From Ricinus communis (taxonomy: Eukaryota; Streptophyta; Magnoliopsida; Malpighiales; Euphorbiaceae), in contig NC_063260.1 of the NCBI RefSeq assembly GCF_019578655.1, positions 28,792,888 through 28,856,887 of the forward strand: a stretch of DNA of 64,000 bases, in the 5' to 3' direction. Shown piece after piece: positions 50,606-64,000 of this stretch. The notes under the pieces are model-generated. The model had not been told where the DNA came from, did no database searches, and worked only from the letters and a program-made list of their open reading frames with translations. Made by a program: the position numbers and the translations under genes. The first letter of the stretch is position 1. The number at the start of each line of letters is the position of its first letter.

Positions 50606-53600
50606 TCATTGATGTGTGGGGGGAACTCTTGAGATGCCTTGCCTAGAAAGTTCAGCTAGAACTAGATCAGTTGATGGAGGTTTCAATCCTAAAGGCAATG
50701 GTAACCAAGGCTTGTTGATTGCCTCTTTCACTACTTTGTCAATTACCTCCTCTGACTGCATCCAATAATACACATTAACAAGTGTTTACACAACCTTTAA
50801 TCATCTCTGAATCTTGGATTATGTAATTAACTTGCATGCACAAAATATAGTAATAGGTTTATATATTTTTAATGTTGCTGGAAACTGTATAGGATCATTA
50901 GATTGCCATCATAGTCTTCGATCCAAAATCGTTCCAAATTCAAAATAATACTAGCAAAATAATAATGCTCATTCACTTCAAACAAAAAATATTGATGCAA
51001 TTATTCTGATGCCAATTGCGTGCTTCTTTAACAAAAAGAAAATTGTATAATGAAATCCTTGGAGTGGACTAGCATGGTGAAATGCAATTGAGATCATAGC
51101 AAGACCATTCACTTGAAGAATGTATTATATGATCCGTCTATGTCAAACATGCCTCGCTATCAATATTAGCCAAAAATACGACTAAATTTTATAATTTCCA
51201 AACTTGATAGATACTTTTTTATCATGAAATGAGCAAATTCTAAGACAAAAATAAAGAGCAATATGTTGAGCAAGGTGGTTTGTTACCGGATATTGGTCAA
51301 AAGAATTTTGTGGCACGCTGCAGCTGTTATCAACTGTGCCAGCATTGTGAAACCCTGCAGTATTCTGCATTTTAACCAATATGCATTTAGTGATCAAAAT
51401 CAATAACATATATGCATACATGTGCGGCTGTGCTATCAATCTCATGTGGGTTCACTTACTTGAGGCGAAGAAGAATAAGGATTATGAGGTGGTGGTGCCA
51501 CAGGGCAACCCCACGCATCAGCGTGCGCATGCATCTGAAACATAAAAGTGTGAAATGCATCAAACAGCTGCAATTATGAATATGAATATCAATGTGGTGA
51601 TGATGATAACAAGAATTACCCCTGGATAAGGCTTCCAATGCCAACTTTCGGTTGGTACCCATGGGGGGTAGCCAGGTGAGGCCCACATTGGTACACCTGC
51701 TGGGTGACTACCAGTTGCTCCCCACATAGGATAGACTGGACTCATTGGGAATGTGTGATTTGTATGATATGGTGGGTATGCCATGACAGGTTTATGTGCA
51801 TAATAATTCCTTTGTATTTGATCTCTTTGTTGTGACCATCTCCTATCATTTTCCTTGGGTAGAATATGCCTTTTATGCATTCGAAATTTCTGCTTGGAAA
51901 GAAGCACACTTGTTCATTAGTTACAAACATATATCAATGGCTTCTATGAAAAAAAATGTTAACAATATTTTGAAAAAAACTAATTATGGCTCCTTATGTT
52001 TCTGTTGGAACACAAGCTAAGAAAGAAGAGCTAGTTTAGTACTGACCTGAAGATGACTTGCTACATTATGCCTCGTCAAGCCTTCCACTTTCATCATCTC
52101 TAGTATACGTGAAGGAATGGCTTGATCTACACCAAGTTGCTCCACTGCCTGCACAAATTTTTTATGCAGCTCAGGCGTCCAGTCTACCTGAAGCCCAGCA
52201 AAGAGCATACAGAAATCACTATAGTTCACTCAAACCATCAAATTCGGTTACAAACAAGAAAAAGAAACCCAAATTTGGGAGATTTTATCCCCTGTGAGGT
52301 TCCTATGACTCATGTTAAAGGACTAATGATGAGATAGTAGAGGAAGACTACAGCAAAGAGAGTAAACAAAGTTTAAAAGTGGGAAAAGAGAAAAAATGGG
52401 AAAGGAAATGAAAGGAACAAAACTGTTTTCATTCTGGCGATTCTCAAAAAATACCAACGAAAGACATAATATAGTGCATGATGCATTTGGATATCAACTA
52501 TAGAATATCCTGAAGTAGCGTTTTCTTAGTGGAAAAGACATTTCAGAACTACATAACAGTTAGAGAATTGATACAATTATAATTTAGAGAAGTATTAAAT
52601 AAGTTTAAAGAAGTATTTCATGCTCACGTAAGCTCAATTACCTTCATTTTCTTTCGATTAACTTTAGTCCCATAGGATTTATGATGACGAGAAGCTTTAT
52701 TTGGATTTTCAGCACTGCCATCAGAACTGTTGAGACTGTCTTTGTTTTGTGGATGACTAGATATGTTATCTGCACTTTTGACACCATCAACCGACTCATC
52801 CTCTTCTTTGATTGTAGTCTCACTTAAGCTCTGAGGATGGTCAATTTGTGGAGTTACATCAGTCATTGCACAAGTTGTTTCGACAGATTTAGATTCCCCC
52901 TCTTGCTCTCCACTCTCTTTTTCTGTTGAGCAAATAGTATGCTCTTGACAATCCCCATCATCCAGTAACCTTGCTCCTTGTTTTAATTGTGGGGTTGAAG
53001 GGGCTGGGTACTTGTCACTGAGTGGTGACTGCTCATATTCATTTTCATGAGCAGGAGATACATTTTCAGTTCTCTCTAAGTTCTTGTTCTTGCGTTCTTC
53101 AGTTTCTACCTTGAGCTGCGGTATAGAAGCTCCAGAATCATTGACAGGCTTTAGTGAGTCAGAGACAACATTTCCCCCAGCATTAAATGCCTGCTCAAGG
53201 CTGGTGAAGTCAGAAAAGTTCTTTATGTAGCAAAGAAATAAAGCAGCAATCCTATGGATAATATAATCAGAAACCAGAGAAACCTTATGAACCACATGCT
53301 GCCATATATTCCTCAATTTTTCTTCAGAAAGAGGTTTCCGAAGGAACTCAACAGCACCAAGCTGAAATAAATTGTCAATGATACATCAGAATAATGAAGT
53401 GGGGAAAAATGGTTTGCAGATCATAGCTAATATAACTTCAGCGGTAAGTCCTTGCAACAACCAATTGAACTTTGTAAGAGATTCACGGGAAAAGAAGATA
53501 TAGAAAAGAAAATAGACGATATAAATCAAATAATTCCATACTCAAAACAAACTAGTTCTAGATAAAAACATATCAAACTTTTGGCATAAACATAAACAGC

Positions 53601-55208
53601 TCTAAATTAAGCCAAGCCACTGACTAATTAAATTAGATCTTACCGCTATGCATTTCATCATGGTGCTGAGGCAATGAATGTTTGAAGTCACTGAAATAGA
53701 AGAAAAATATGTTCTTGATTAGATGCAGAAACTCTCTGTATAGTTTGTTAGTACACTGCATTGCTTTCCTAAGAATGCTAACATGAATGTACATCCGAGT
53801 TGATCTAAAAAGTTCCGTAAAGAATGGCAGCAGATTAAACAAAGAGGCCAGGGTACTGGAACCAATAAAAACAGTCTATATGTATATATGTGGGATATTT
53901 AATAATTGTATCCAAACTCACTGATGGTAGGCAAGTCCTTGGCAGTTTCAAGGAACTTGAAGTTCCCATTGCTGTTGCTTGTGCTGACCTGTTCCCATAT
54001 TAAACAATATAAGGAAGATTTAGGCTCCATTAATCAAATTATTTCCAAATTAATGCACTGTGATGAAGTTAAACTGCAATTTGTAGACATTAATGGAAAA
54101 GTATTATTAGTTAATCATAAAGGCTGGGGAAAAAAGAAGAACAAGAAGCTGCAAGTTATCATTTTAAGGTTACCATCAATCTGAAAATGCAAGTTGAAAC
54201 ATCTACCAAACATTGAAGTTGTGAATTAAGTCATACCTCTACAATAGCAACATGGAAACTTTCAGGTTTGTCTGAAATTGCTGACAAAGCTTCATTCTCA
54301 TTGCAGAATAAAGAAACTGGAGGGAATAAAAAGGTTAGGATACAAACAGAGAGAAAGTCCAGCGGAAGAAAACAGATCATTATCATAACAGTATGTTAAA
54401 GACATGGCATAACCATTGGAAGAAGTCCAAGAAACAACTATTAGTGACATGATTGATATTTTTATGTAGTTAGAACATTAGATTGTCAGGGTTTTTACCA
54501 GCAATATTCAGGCTCTAATTTCGTTTAGCAAAATTCCAACATCAATGGAAAAGAAATTAAAACAAGAAATTGGCAAAAAGTTAATGAGAACCAAAAAAGT
54601 CAAGAAATTTTAGCATATAAAGAAAGGGAGTATAAGTTTCTGGTGTTTCCACCATTTGGACCGCAATTGTTCAATCACAACTTGAATCATATTATTTGTA
54701 TTTACCATCTAAAACATTCCTATTTATGGTAGAGATGATTTTTTCTCACTTTTGTTGATCAATTTAGAAAATTCCTATTTAAGATACATTTAAGCATTTC
54801 AGCACATCACCTCCTGTTTATATTTTAGACATAAGTCATTGTCATTTCTAAGTTAAAGGAAACTCAAATCAACAAACCAGATCAGTATCAAGAATAATAT
54901 AGAAATCATTAATAGAAATGGGCTTTAAATGCCTTTAGGGACAAAAGAGGAGACAAGTTTAGCCAGATAAGTTAAGGTGAAATAAATGTAAAAAATGCAA
55001 TCAAGATTTCTGATTCAAGAAGGACAATGGTCAAGAGAAAAAAAAAAGAAGCAGAGGGGGCAAATTAAGATCTCTAACCAATATAATCCATTGCTTCAAG
55101 TTTCGATTTTATCTCTTCAGCAGAAATGCTGTCCTCCTCAAGGAGAAGAACCCTGAGGCCCTTTGGAAAATCTTTCCATGCTGATAATTCATTAGCAGTG
55201 CAAACCAT
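50606..55208 (-). CDS. APRR2: Two-component response regulator-like APRR2 (pseudo-receiver plus GARP domain)
   Basis: Eleven exons: 55208-55079, 54316-54237, 53988-53922, 53690-53644, 53361-53284, 53190-52642, 52187-52047, 51889-51620, 51534-51460, 51364-51287 and 50755-50606; 554 residues with consistent phases. Residues about 15-134 form a receiver-like domain starting [12 protein letters not shown]. The usual phospho-acceptor Asp is Glu70 (VAIVE), while Lys117 (FLRKP) remains, so phosphorelay is unlikely. A Ser/Glu-rich linker (135-317) follows. The GARP/Myb-like DNA-binding domain is [19 protein letters not shown]...VASHLQ (318-364). Next comes a Pro/Trp-rich region, and the C-terminus [14 protein letters not shown] is typical of APRR2. 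APRR2 is a nuclear factor related to GLK that promotes chloroplast development and fruit pigmentation (established knowledge). Confidence 0.96.
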
Positions 55209-56280
55209 AGCTGGTTTGGCATCGTTTCTCAGGCCACCGACAAATTTCCAAGATCAAAGCTTTTCATCAATATCAAAACAAACTCTGCATGACCCACATC
55301 AACAATGAATTGCATATCAGCAACTCTTCATTACACTTAATCTAATGTCCCATATTTTAAGCTAAACAAATACAAAGTGAGATAGAGAGAAAATAATTTT
55401 TCTTTTAACAAAATAATAACTACAAGAATAACCAACAAATTCCGTACTGAACAAAACCAACACCATAAAAGACACTGCAAAGCAAATTAAAAAAGATTAT
55501 ATTTAATAGCAAGATAGGACTAATATGAGTATTGGCCTATACCGAGACACTTAAACTCATAATTCTCTTTTCCATTTCTTTTGCTTCTTTTCCCCCTTAA
55601 GATAAAAAGAATACATGAAATAGCCATTAAAATACATAGAAAAAGAAGGAAAGAGAAGACCTTTTTCAAAGTCTCAGAGATCTTATTTGGTGTACCCAGT
55701 TTTAAAACACAAAAACTCATTAAGATCTCAATCATATGGAAAGCAAGAGACCATAAAATACCAACCGTAAGTGAAGAAAATGAAAGATTTGGAAAGGAGG
55801 AAACTAACCGAAAAAAAGAAGGCAGTCAAGTGCAAAAGTATCACTGGGAATAATTCTTCAAAGAGAAAAAATGAATAAATGAAAGCTAAAAAGCTCACCA
55901 CATGCATGCACACATATAACAGCAACAAGATCACCAACCAAAACGCAATTAAAAAAGAAACCGCTAAAAGTTCTCTTCAAACAAAACAATCATCAAATTA
56001 TTGCAGCATACTAAATTATAGCATTACAACAAAACAAAAAACAAAAAAGAAGCAGAAAGAACAAATTTTTTTCTTACTCTGAAAGAGTAAAAAGAAAAAG
56101 AAAACAGAAAGCTCTAGTCTTTACAGCTTCTTCTTTGAAAGTGTATTATTTGAGTTTTAGAGAGAAAAGGGTAATGGGTCATAGAGAGAGAAAGAAAAGT
56201 TTATTAACTTCTAAGTAGACATTGAAGAAGAAAGAGGTCTGGTCAGTGTTTCATTATGCAAGTATAGAGTTGCCATCGGT
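55209..56280 (-). promoter_or_regulatory. 5' leader of APRR2 with probable leader intron
   Basis: The minus strand shows a donor-like GAGTAAGAAA near 56,075-56,085 and an acceptor-like region close to the start codon, suggesting a leader exon at about 56,085-56,250. The leader exon is CT-rich, as in many plant 5' UTRs. No protein-coding exon is seen here. Confidence 0.4.
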
Positions 56281-57050
56281 TGCCTGTAGACCACAGAATA
56301 TGCAAATAAAGCCCTCCTAAAATGTCAAAATCCTCTTTCTAACTACTTTTTAACTGAATATTCTTATTTAACTCCCTTAAACTCTTTCTTTTTTCTTTTT
56401 TAATCTATTTATTTATGTGTTTTTCTATAGTTTTCTCTTTAATCTTTTCTGCTCTACTTTATTTGTACGTTATGCTTATTATTACTTGTACTTCTTCTCT
56501 TTTCTGGTAAAAAATATTACTTTTTCCTTTTTTCTTTTTTCTATTATAACTTTTTTTTCATACTTCAAAAATAATAATTGATACAATTTTGGATAGTTGC
56601 GGTAGTATATTAAATAACTATTTAAAAATATATTTTTATTTTGTATATATATAATATATATCCTTAAATGTTTGGTAAATCAAAAAATAGTAAGAAATTA
56701 TAATAAAAAAATTATAATTTTCTGTTGTCTATTTATAATTTATAATAATATTTACATATTAAAATAATTGTAAAGTTATTGAATAATATTTTTATCATAT
56801 TTTATCTTTTTCTATACGTAGCATAGTGATTTTAAATTATTATCTATTCTTTCCTGTAAATAACAGTAAATATTTATTCTATAGTTTATTTATTGACTAA
56901 TAAATTATTATATTAACTAGATAATAATTTTAATTCTAATAAATAGTATTTTATTTCTATTTGATTTAATATTATATTAACTAGTATATTGATGCTTTAA
57001 TTATATTCTAATTTAGAAATAACATATTAATTATATTACTAATATTACTA

Positions 57051-57083
<33 letters not shown>

Positions 57084-60000
57084 TATTTTAGCATAATTCT
57101 TATTATATTAATATGATCTAGAATAAAATTTTCTCAACAAGGATGTTTAAAAAATAACGTAAATTAATATTATTTTATAAAACATAATAAATGATTCTAT
57201 AACTCACTTAATGAGGTCTTTTAATTTTTAAAATTAACATATCCAATATTAAATAATATATATGCTAAAAAGAAGATGAGACTTATACGAACTAAAAAAT
57301 TTATTACGCCACTTTACTATTAATTATCAGCACAAAGAAATAACATTATGAGATTTTAAAAAACTATTTTGAGATTTTTAAAAAAAATATGAGTTAATAA
57401 TAATAAAATAGGCAATTATGAGATACTTTTGAAAAAAAAAACAAATAATTATTAAAAGTTCTATTATTTAGAAAGAATATAATAAAATTAATAGAGTTAA
57501 TTACAATGTTATTACCACCGATGCTAGTTTATGGCATGTTGATATATTTTATGTTCGATTTTAATTTTGTAAACTAATGTTAGTATATTTTTATTTTGAA
57601 TGCATTTTATTGAATGATATTTTTCGACTTTAATTTGATAAAAATATTTTTAAACTAGTTTCTAGATCATAATATACATCGAGCTTCTTGAGTTACTTAT
57701 GCTGTAATTTTAGAAATTTTATTATTATTTTTTATTTTTTATTTTTATAATTAAAATAATAATAATAACAATAACAATTACATAATAAATCTTACTCATA
57801 AAAATTTAGCTCCTATAAATATTAATGAAAGATTAACCACCGATTTATAGTTTATTATATTATATTTTACATGTATTGAATATTATATCAAATTAAGAAT
57901 AATTAATTATATAATATATTTATTATTATATTATATAAAAATAAATAAAGTATATAATATAATATAATTCTATTATATGCTTTATTATATTGTATTATAT
58001 ACAACATTAAAATTATTGAGAAAAGAAAAAGAAAAAGAGAAAACAAGAAAGCTAATCCAGATTAAAGGCAGTGTTAGTGTTCTTCATGTCAAAGATAGGA
58101 TCCAACAAAGAAGGGAAATTCTTCATTTACCAGTCTATGCAATACAAATAATTCTTGCCCTTAACCCATATCAATTAAAGTCTTTTTCTTCGCCTTGATG
58201 AATTTTGATACTAAATATGAGACTATATAAAGCGACTAATTCATATAATTTATAAAAAATAATATATAAAGAAACAACTTCAAAAATCAATACCGACCGG
58301 TGGATAAATAAGATTATTTCTTATACTTATAATAAATTTATTATTAATATTATATATAATATTAATTTTTAAAATTTAAGTTTTTTGACATGAATATTTA
58401 ATTTTTGATATAATTTCTAATTCTAAAATATAGCAATATCAATTATATTGATAGTATTGATTTATATAATATTATAATTAATAAATAAATATTTTAAGAA
58501 TAATTTTTATAGTAGTACACTAATAAATTAAAAATATTAAAAATAATTAGTATTATAAATTAATATTAAATATTAAAATATTTATTAAATTGTATCTATA
58601 AATTTAATTCTATAATTAAAATAATAATAACGGTCTTACAGTGTACAAAAATAACCAGTACTGTTTAGAATGAGGTACAATAAATCTACAATTAACAAGA
58701 GATTCTCCAATTTCAAAAGATTCTGAAAAGTAATTTTATATGATATATAAAAAATAAAAAAAATTATTTTTAATTGCAAAGAACCGATTTACAAATAGTT
58801 AATTGTTTTAGTTAATGATGTTTGTTAATGCCCTTCTGAAGATCTGTTGATTTACTAAGCTATCTAAATGTTAGATTTCATTGAAAAAATATCTCTTCGA
58901 GTTTAAAAAAACATTAATTTACAAGACAAATATATTTTAGTTATTTTTATATCTATTTATTATATGAACAAAAATAAAATTTTAAAATTTTTTTTGACTG
59001 AGTGGTGTTTGTAAATTAACAGTCATATCATTTTATAAATGAAAGTTGGATGCTATTCAGATTTTGAGATTTATTATAAGAGAATATCGAAGTTTATACT
59101 CATTCTAATATATTATGAGCGTACAATACCATATAAATTTTTAGGCGTCGATAGTATTTTAATTTTAATAGTTTATTAACATAATTAATTAGTTAATGAT
59201 ATATAATATTTAATTATTGATCAGCTAAATATATATTTTTTATTTATTCTTAAAATTTGATTAGTGATATTTGATTATTTTAAGATTTAAGTATAAAATT
59301 TTGACTCGTATAAATAATTAAAAATTATATATAAATTCACTAACAACCTATATTAATAAAATAAAATATTTAAAATAATATTAATTAGTAATGTACTTAC
59401 AATGATAGGATGTCACAATAATATTCTAGCAAAAAATTCTAAATTTTATTTTTAATTATAACATAAGAAAAAAATTAATTCACAGAGTATGGTTAAACAT
59501 ATTTAATTTACAATTGAAAATACAAAAATTTCCTATTCTATTTAAAATTAGCATTATGATTTACTTTTAATACCACCATCTAATGTATATCATTTAAATA
59601 AGATATAAGAAATGAGAATTCTATCTTTTAAAGTAGATCAATATTTTAACCTATTATACCGTTTTTTATCATTATAAACAAAAAGTTAAGGTTTAGTTTA
59701 AAGTGGGTATTATCATTTTGATTATTTTATCATTTCTCGATCAACATGTTAAAGATTATAATACACTTCTAATTTTTAGATTAAATATTCACCGACAGTG
59801 AATTAAATATATTTATTTGAATAATCATATATTATGAACTTAATTTAATTTTTTTTAAATATAATATTTAGGGTTATAAAATTATTTAGGATTATAAAGT
59901 TAAAAACACATATCGCCCTTTGCATGCTAGGGAAAGAAAAACTAAATCTAACTAATTTTATAAAAAGTTTTAAATATGTTATCTATAAAAAATTTAACAA

Positions 60001-62569
60001 ACTGTAAACTATATAATTGAGACAGCAATAAGTTTAATATTCGCTATAAAAAATAATAATTTTTTTATATTTAAAAATGAAAATTTATCTAATGTAAAAA
60101 TAAGACTTAATCGCAAAATTTTTATTTTAAAAATGAATATCTTTATCATTTAAATTAGGCTTCATAAGATTTAATTATTCAAAATATTAAAGGCTTAGGT
60201 GTCATGTTATGATTTTGCTTTGCCTTTTTGGTGCTATTTAGGTGTCTTGTCAATGGCAGATTCATGGCCAACAATTGAGCAATGATGAACTTGTTGTCGA
60301 GTTTAAAAGTCTTTACCTTTGTGGAAAAAAAATAAAAAGAAAAAAAGAAAAACAAAACAAGAAAAGGAAACTTTTCTTTATGGGATCCATATCTTGAAGT
60401 CTAAAAATTCTATATTAATATTGTTGTTTATTTTATTATGTTAAGTAATCATTGATTATCTTTTATGAAACTACCATTAACATGTAAAAATTGATTAGAG
60501 TCTTAAGTATGAAGAATAAATAAAATAATTAATGATAAATTTGTCTCCCTCCCCATCCAATTTAGCAAGTCTTAATATATATGTCCCATATCATGTTCCA
60601 ACATTTTTAGTTAATATATGAGTTTGAAATTTAATCAATAATTAGTAATATATTTATATATAAATATAATATTATAACATCATCATCATTCTAATAAAAG
60701 GGTGCAACATAATTAATATGATGGATTAAATCAAACCACATGAATTTGTACAAAAATTGTTTCGGTTTGAACCCATTTTGCTTTTACTTTTTGAGCGATT
60801 ATCATATTAATATTAATATAATGAATGGTATGGGATGAGTTGGAAATAAAACTGAATTTCTTAATATTATTTTTTTTTTCTGTGTTTTTTCATATTAGAT
60901 TACTTTTTAACTCTTAACATTAAATAATATATATTTTTTCTATTTTATAATTTTATACTAAAAATTTATTCTGTCAGAATTTTCATTAGAGAATCATTAA
61001 TTATATAATGTTTGATTTTATATTATTTACCTCTTTAACTTTTTATATAACGTATAAATTTATTTCTATATTTTATTTAAAGTAAACTTCAAAATTATCA
61101 TGTGGTTTAATCCATTGTCATTTGAGAGATAAAAATATTTTTTGTATCAAAGGAGAACCACATATTTTATTTTCTTAGCATTTTTTAGATGCATATTTAT
61201 TCTTTTATTATTTGTTGCATAATTTTGCATGAATTTTACATAAATTATTATAAAATTATGATTTTGTAAGCAATGTGGCATCAACAATACATTAAAGAAT
61301 TTATAAAATAAAATAATAAAAATATAATTTTTAAATATTAGAAAATAATTTATTTAATATGAAAAAAATACCCTAATATTAATTTTTTATCACCCATATA
61401 GAATCCAAGCATAACATCTTATTAAGTGAGGAATGTAAGCTATTCTAATTAATGACCATATTAATTAATTGTACCAGTTGATATGATTATAGTCTTACCA
61501 ACTTATTTACATGTAATAATAATAAGTTTTTGGAAATGAAAATTGTAGATTATTATCTATTCTTAGCCTGATATTTGTTTCACTCTTTTTTCATGACTGG
61601 ATTTATTTTCCCTGGATTTTTATCTAATTAGATTTTTAATGATGTAACTTTCTTTTTCTTTTAATCCTCTTTCACTGAATGGATATATTTTTTTTCTCAT
61701 CAAAATAACATTGAAAGACTGTAAATACAAGAACAAAGATTATGGTAAAAAGTAATAAATCCATGTAAAAGTTTAGATATATATATACTCCAATTAATTA
61801 TTCTCATAAAGATTTAATAGATTCATTAAGTCAATGTAAAATATTATGAAATTTAAAGTTGAATGATTGAAATAGTTTCCACTCTTAATGGGCATCACAA
61901 TTTTCTGTCAATTTACAATTTATAAAAGAAATTTCTCAAAAATTGATAGATTTACACATACTAAATATTTTTCTAAGTTTCTTTCTAAATTCTTTTTAAT
62001 CTCAACAGAATTTAAGAAAAAAATGCAAAGAAAATCCAAAAAGAGAAACAGAAAAAACAATGAGTAATAATAACTTTGAATAAAAATAATAATTGAAAGT
62101 ATATGCATGATGAGGCTAATTTTGTTATTTGAATAAACAAGGATCGTTTTATTACTAAATTACCTAAAACTAATTAAAATGGCACATCTTTTACCTATTT
62201 AAAAATGAAATAAAATAGAGTTTAAATTAAAAGGATTTTCCATAAAATAAAGTTTTTTAATTGAAAATAAGATGATAGTTATACCCTGAAAGGTTAGGTG
62301 TTGCGTTATTTTCAAATACTAAGGATTAAGAGTAGTACTTCTTGAGATATAAGGATTAAAAGTTTAAAACGCTAAATATGAGGGTCTTAATTGTAATTAT
62401 CCCGTCAAAGTTATAGACAAGGAGTTTAAAGCTCTCCCAGTCACGTGCCATCCGTGGCAGCTGGCTGTTGTTGGTCACGGGGAGCACTAAATTAATTTCA
62501 CTGATTTATGCTGTTATTATTATTATTGTTATTATTATTAAATATGGAATTCAGTTTGATTAAAGCATT
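56281..62569. other. Gene-poor, extremely AT-rich interval
   Basis: More than 6 kb dominated by A/T homopolymer-like and TATA/ATTA motifs. An AT microsatellite lies at about 57,050-57,076. No open frame has recognisable homology and no RNA gene is visible. Confidence 0.6.
57050..57076. repeat. AT microsatellite
   Basis: An uninterrupted (AT)n run within AT-rich intergenic DNA. Confidence 0.85.
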
Positions 62570-62905
62570 TCCACACAGAGGATAGGGTAGCCAGTGCATC
62601 TGCTATCTGGTTCTCATCTCATGGTAAGTGTATAAATGAACGTTTAGAAAAGTTCCAAACTAAAATTTGAGATAGTTGACATATGATTTTCACCGATTTT
62701 TGTTTACTTTGCACTTTTTGATGACTTATTAAATTATCAGCATGGAGTCTATATAGACCGTCAGTTGCTTTGCTCCTGCCCTCACAACCGCTTCTAATCT
62801 GATTAAACACGCATCTCTTCTCCTAGTGTAATCAAAACTACTCATAATCCTGCACCCCTTGCATTCACTGCTCCATCAAAGTACATCTTTCATTCTCGAG
62901 TCTCA
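62570..62905 (-). pseudogene. Retroelement RNase H relic
   Basis: Read on the minus strand, MYFDGAVNARGAGL near 62,850-62,890 matches the start of retroelement RNase H (W-x-x-Y-x-D-G-A-x-N-x-x-G-A-G). RSFIHLP followed by DENQIADALATLSS near 62,580-62,645 matches its end. Stops and frameshifts separate the two. The style is that of plant Ty3/gypsy polyproteins. It is an isolated fragment; no LTRs are seen nearby. Confidence 0.65.
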
Positions 62906-64000
62906 ATTGGCCCTAGATTTAGGACACTTCAATTATAAAAATTATGAGGACTAATTAGCAAAGAAGCCAAGTATGGTATCCAGTATTGTTGGGTTTTGCC
63001 ACAAATATACGAAGTGTGAATTAGGCACCCAATTGCAATATTTGCTTCCAAACATAACTAGTTTACAAGTGTAAACTTAAAACTTGAAATGGGAATCACT
63101 GCAATTTGTTGAGGAAAGTATAATTTGATAAGACTTCTCAAAGTTTTTGAGGCCTATCCATATTTATGTGTAGATTATGATACTACATTTTTCAAACATT
63201 GATTTTTATTTCCTTCAACAATGGGGATGACTTTGGAAATTGACTTTTCAGTTATCACTTATTTTCTTTTTATTTTTTAAAAATAAAAGTGACCTTTTCT
63301 TCAACCCTTAAAAAGAAAAACAAAATCAAAAGTTGATCACTACCAAATTTCATGATACTAACATGACAATATAAATATCTAGTGGACCAAAAAGATGCAT
63401 ATAATTGTTCATTTTGAATATAAGAAATTAGTTGTCAATTTTCAATAATATTTTTCTCCTTTTTAGTTATTTGTAATTAAATCATGACTTCAAAAAGAAT
63501 CCTGAATTGGTCTCTATTTCAAGCATAGAAAGAGCAATGTCCGAATTTGGCTTTGCCATTGAACCCCACTATTTATTATAAAAGATAAAGAGTTGGAACA
63601 TATAGTTGTTTAATCTTGAAGAATTAATTATGAATTTTCATCCTTAGGCTGAATGGATGGCACGTGTGAGTCCCCATAAGGACAAGAAAAAGACTTATGT
63701 TATAAATAGTCACACAAATATGTAGTGGCTTGAGCTGATACACGAATGTCATCCATTTAATAATATACTCCGATTCATCCTTCTTCTTTTTTTTTTCTTC
63801 TCACGTCTCCTTGATCGTTAACATATGAACAAGTTTTATGTGTTTTACAGGTCGGATTAAATACATCTTTTTTTTAAAAAAAAAAAAAATCTTCTTAAGC
63901 TATTTTAATTCAAATTTTAATATTTTAATTGAATTTATTTCTAGATGACCCACTCTCTTTAAAAATAAAAAATTAATACAAAATAGAAAAATAGCTAACA
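62906..64000. other. Intergenic to window end
   Basis: No coding exon is supported. It contains a plus-strand promoter candidate near 63,655-63,710 whose gene, if any, would lie mostly beyond the window. Confidence 0.4.
63655..63709 (+). promoter_or_regulatory. Promoter candidate, plus strand
   Basis: GGCACGTGTGAG (G-box) at about 63,659-63,670 is followed about 35 bases later by TTATAAATAG at about 63,700-63,709, a good plant TATA box. A pyrimidine-rich stretch follows at about 63,780-63,810. No downstream exon can be confirmed before the window ends. Confidence 0.3.

Overview
This window looks like nuclear DNA of a eudicot plant. It has AT-rich intergenic DNA, split genes with GT-AG introns, plant-specific gene families, and decayed LTR, LINE-type and pararetroviral relics. 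The protein sequences would fit a rosid, possibly Malpighiales, but that is an impression and not a demonstrated assignment. All six sizeable gene models lie on the minus strand. I assembled their exons by hand from splice sites, reading phase and remembered family sequences.

Layout. About 1-2,200 (+): a promoter with telo-box motifs, then a cluster of box C/D snoRNAs whose guides match 18S (and in one case 25S) rRNA. The last member was copied by a local tandem duplication that also carried a retroelement RNase H scrap and the 3' end of the next gene. 2,911-4,300 (-): an SRG1-like 2-oxoglutarate/Fe(II) dioxygenase, complete except for one extra base. 5,927-11,368 (-): a decayed Ty3/gypsy chromovirus with both LTRs, PBS, PPT, gag, protease, RT, RNase H, integrase and chromodomain. 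14,565-16,423 (-): class III peroxidase of the PER20 type. 17,944-20,775 (-): ribose-phosphate pyrophosphokinase with a plastid-type leader. 21,658-22,390: a probable LTR remnant. 23,959-29,393 (-): type I inositol polyphosphate 5-phosphatase (IP5P2/CVP2 group). 35,513-37,025 (-): a fragment of an endogenous caulimovirid-like pararetrovirus beside an AAT microsatellite. 37,916-43,005 (-): the tetraspanin-like protein TOM2A. 50,606-55,208 (-): the pseudo-response regulator/GARP factor APRR2. The rest is AT-rich intergenic DNA with simple repeats and one more RNase H relic near 62.7 kb.

The genes do not form an operon-like pathway. Their order is informative, though. From memory of Arabidopsis loci, PER20-PRS1 are neighbours on chromosome 2, PRS2 and TOM2A are near neighbours on chromosome 1, and IP5P2-APRR2 are neighbours on chromosome 4. 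Here all five stand in one co-oriented block, as expected if this window keeps an ancestral order that was fractionated in Arabidopsis.

The strongest under-annotated signal is the snoRNA cluster. It carries C/D boxes, terminal stems and 12-13 nt rRNA complementarities, and has diverging duplicate copies. No wholly new biological system was recognised.
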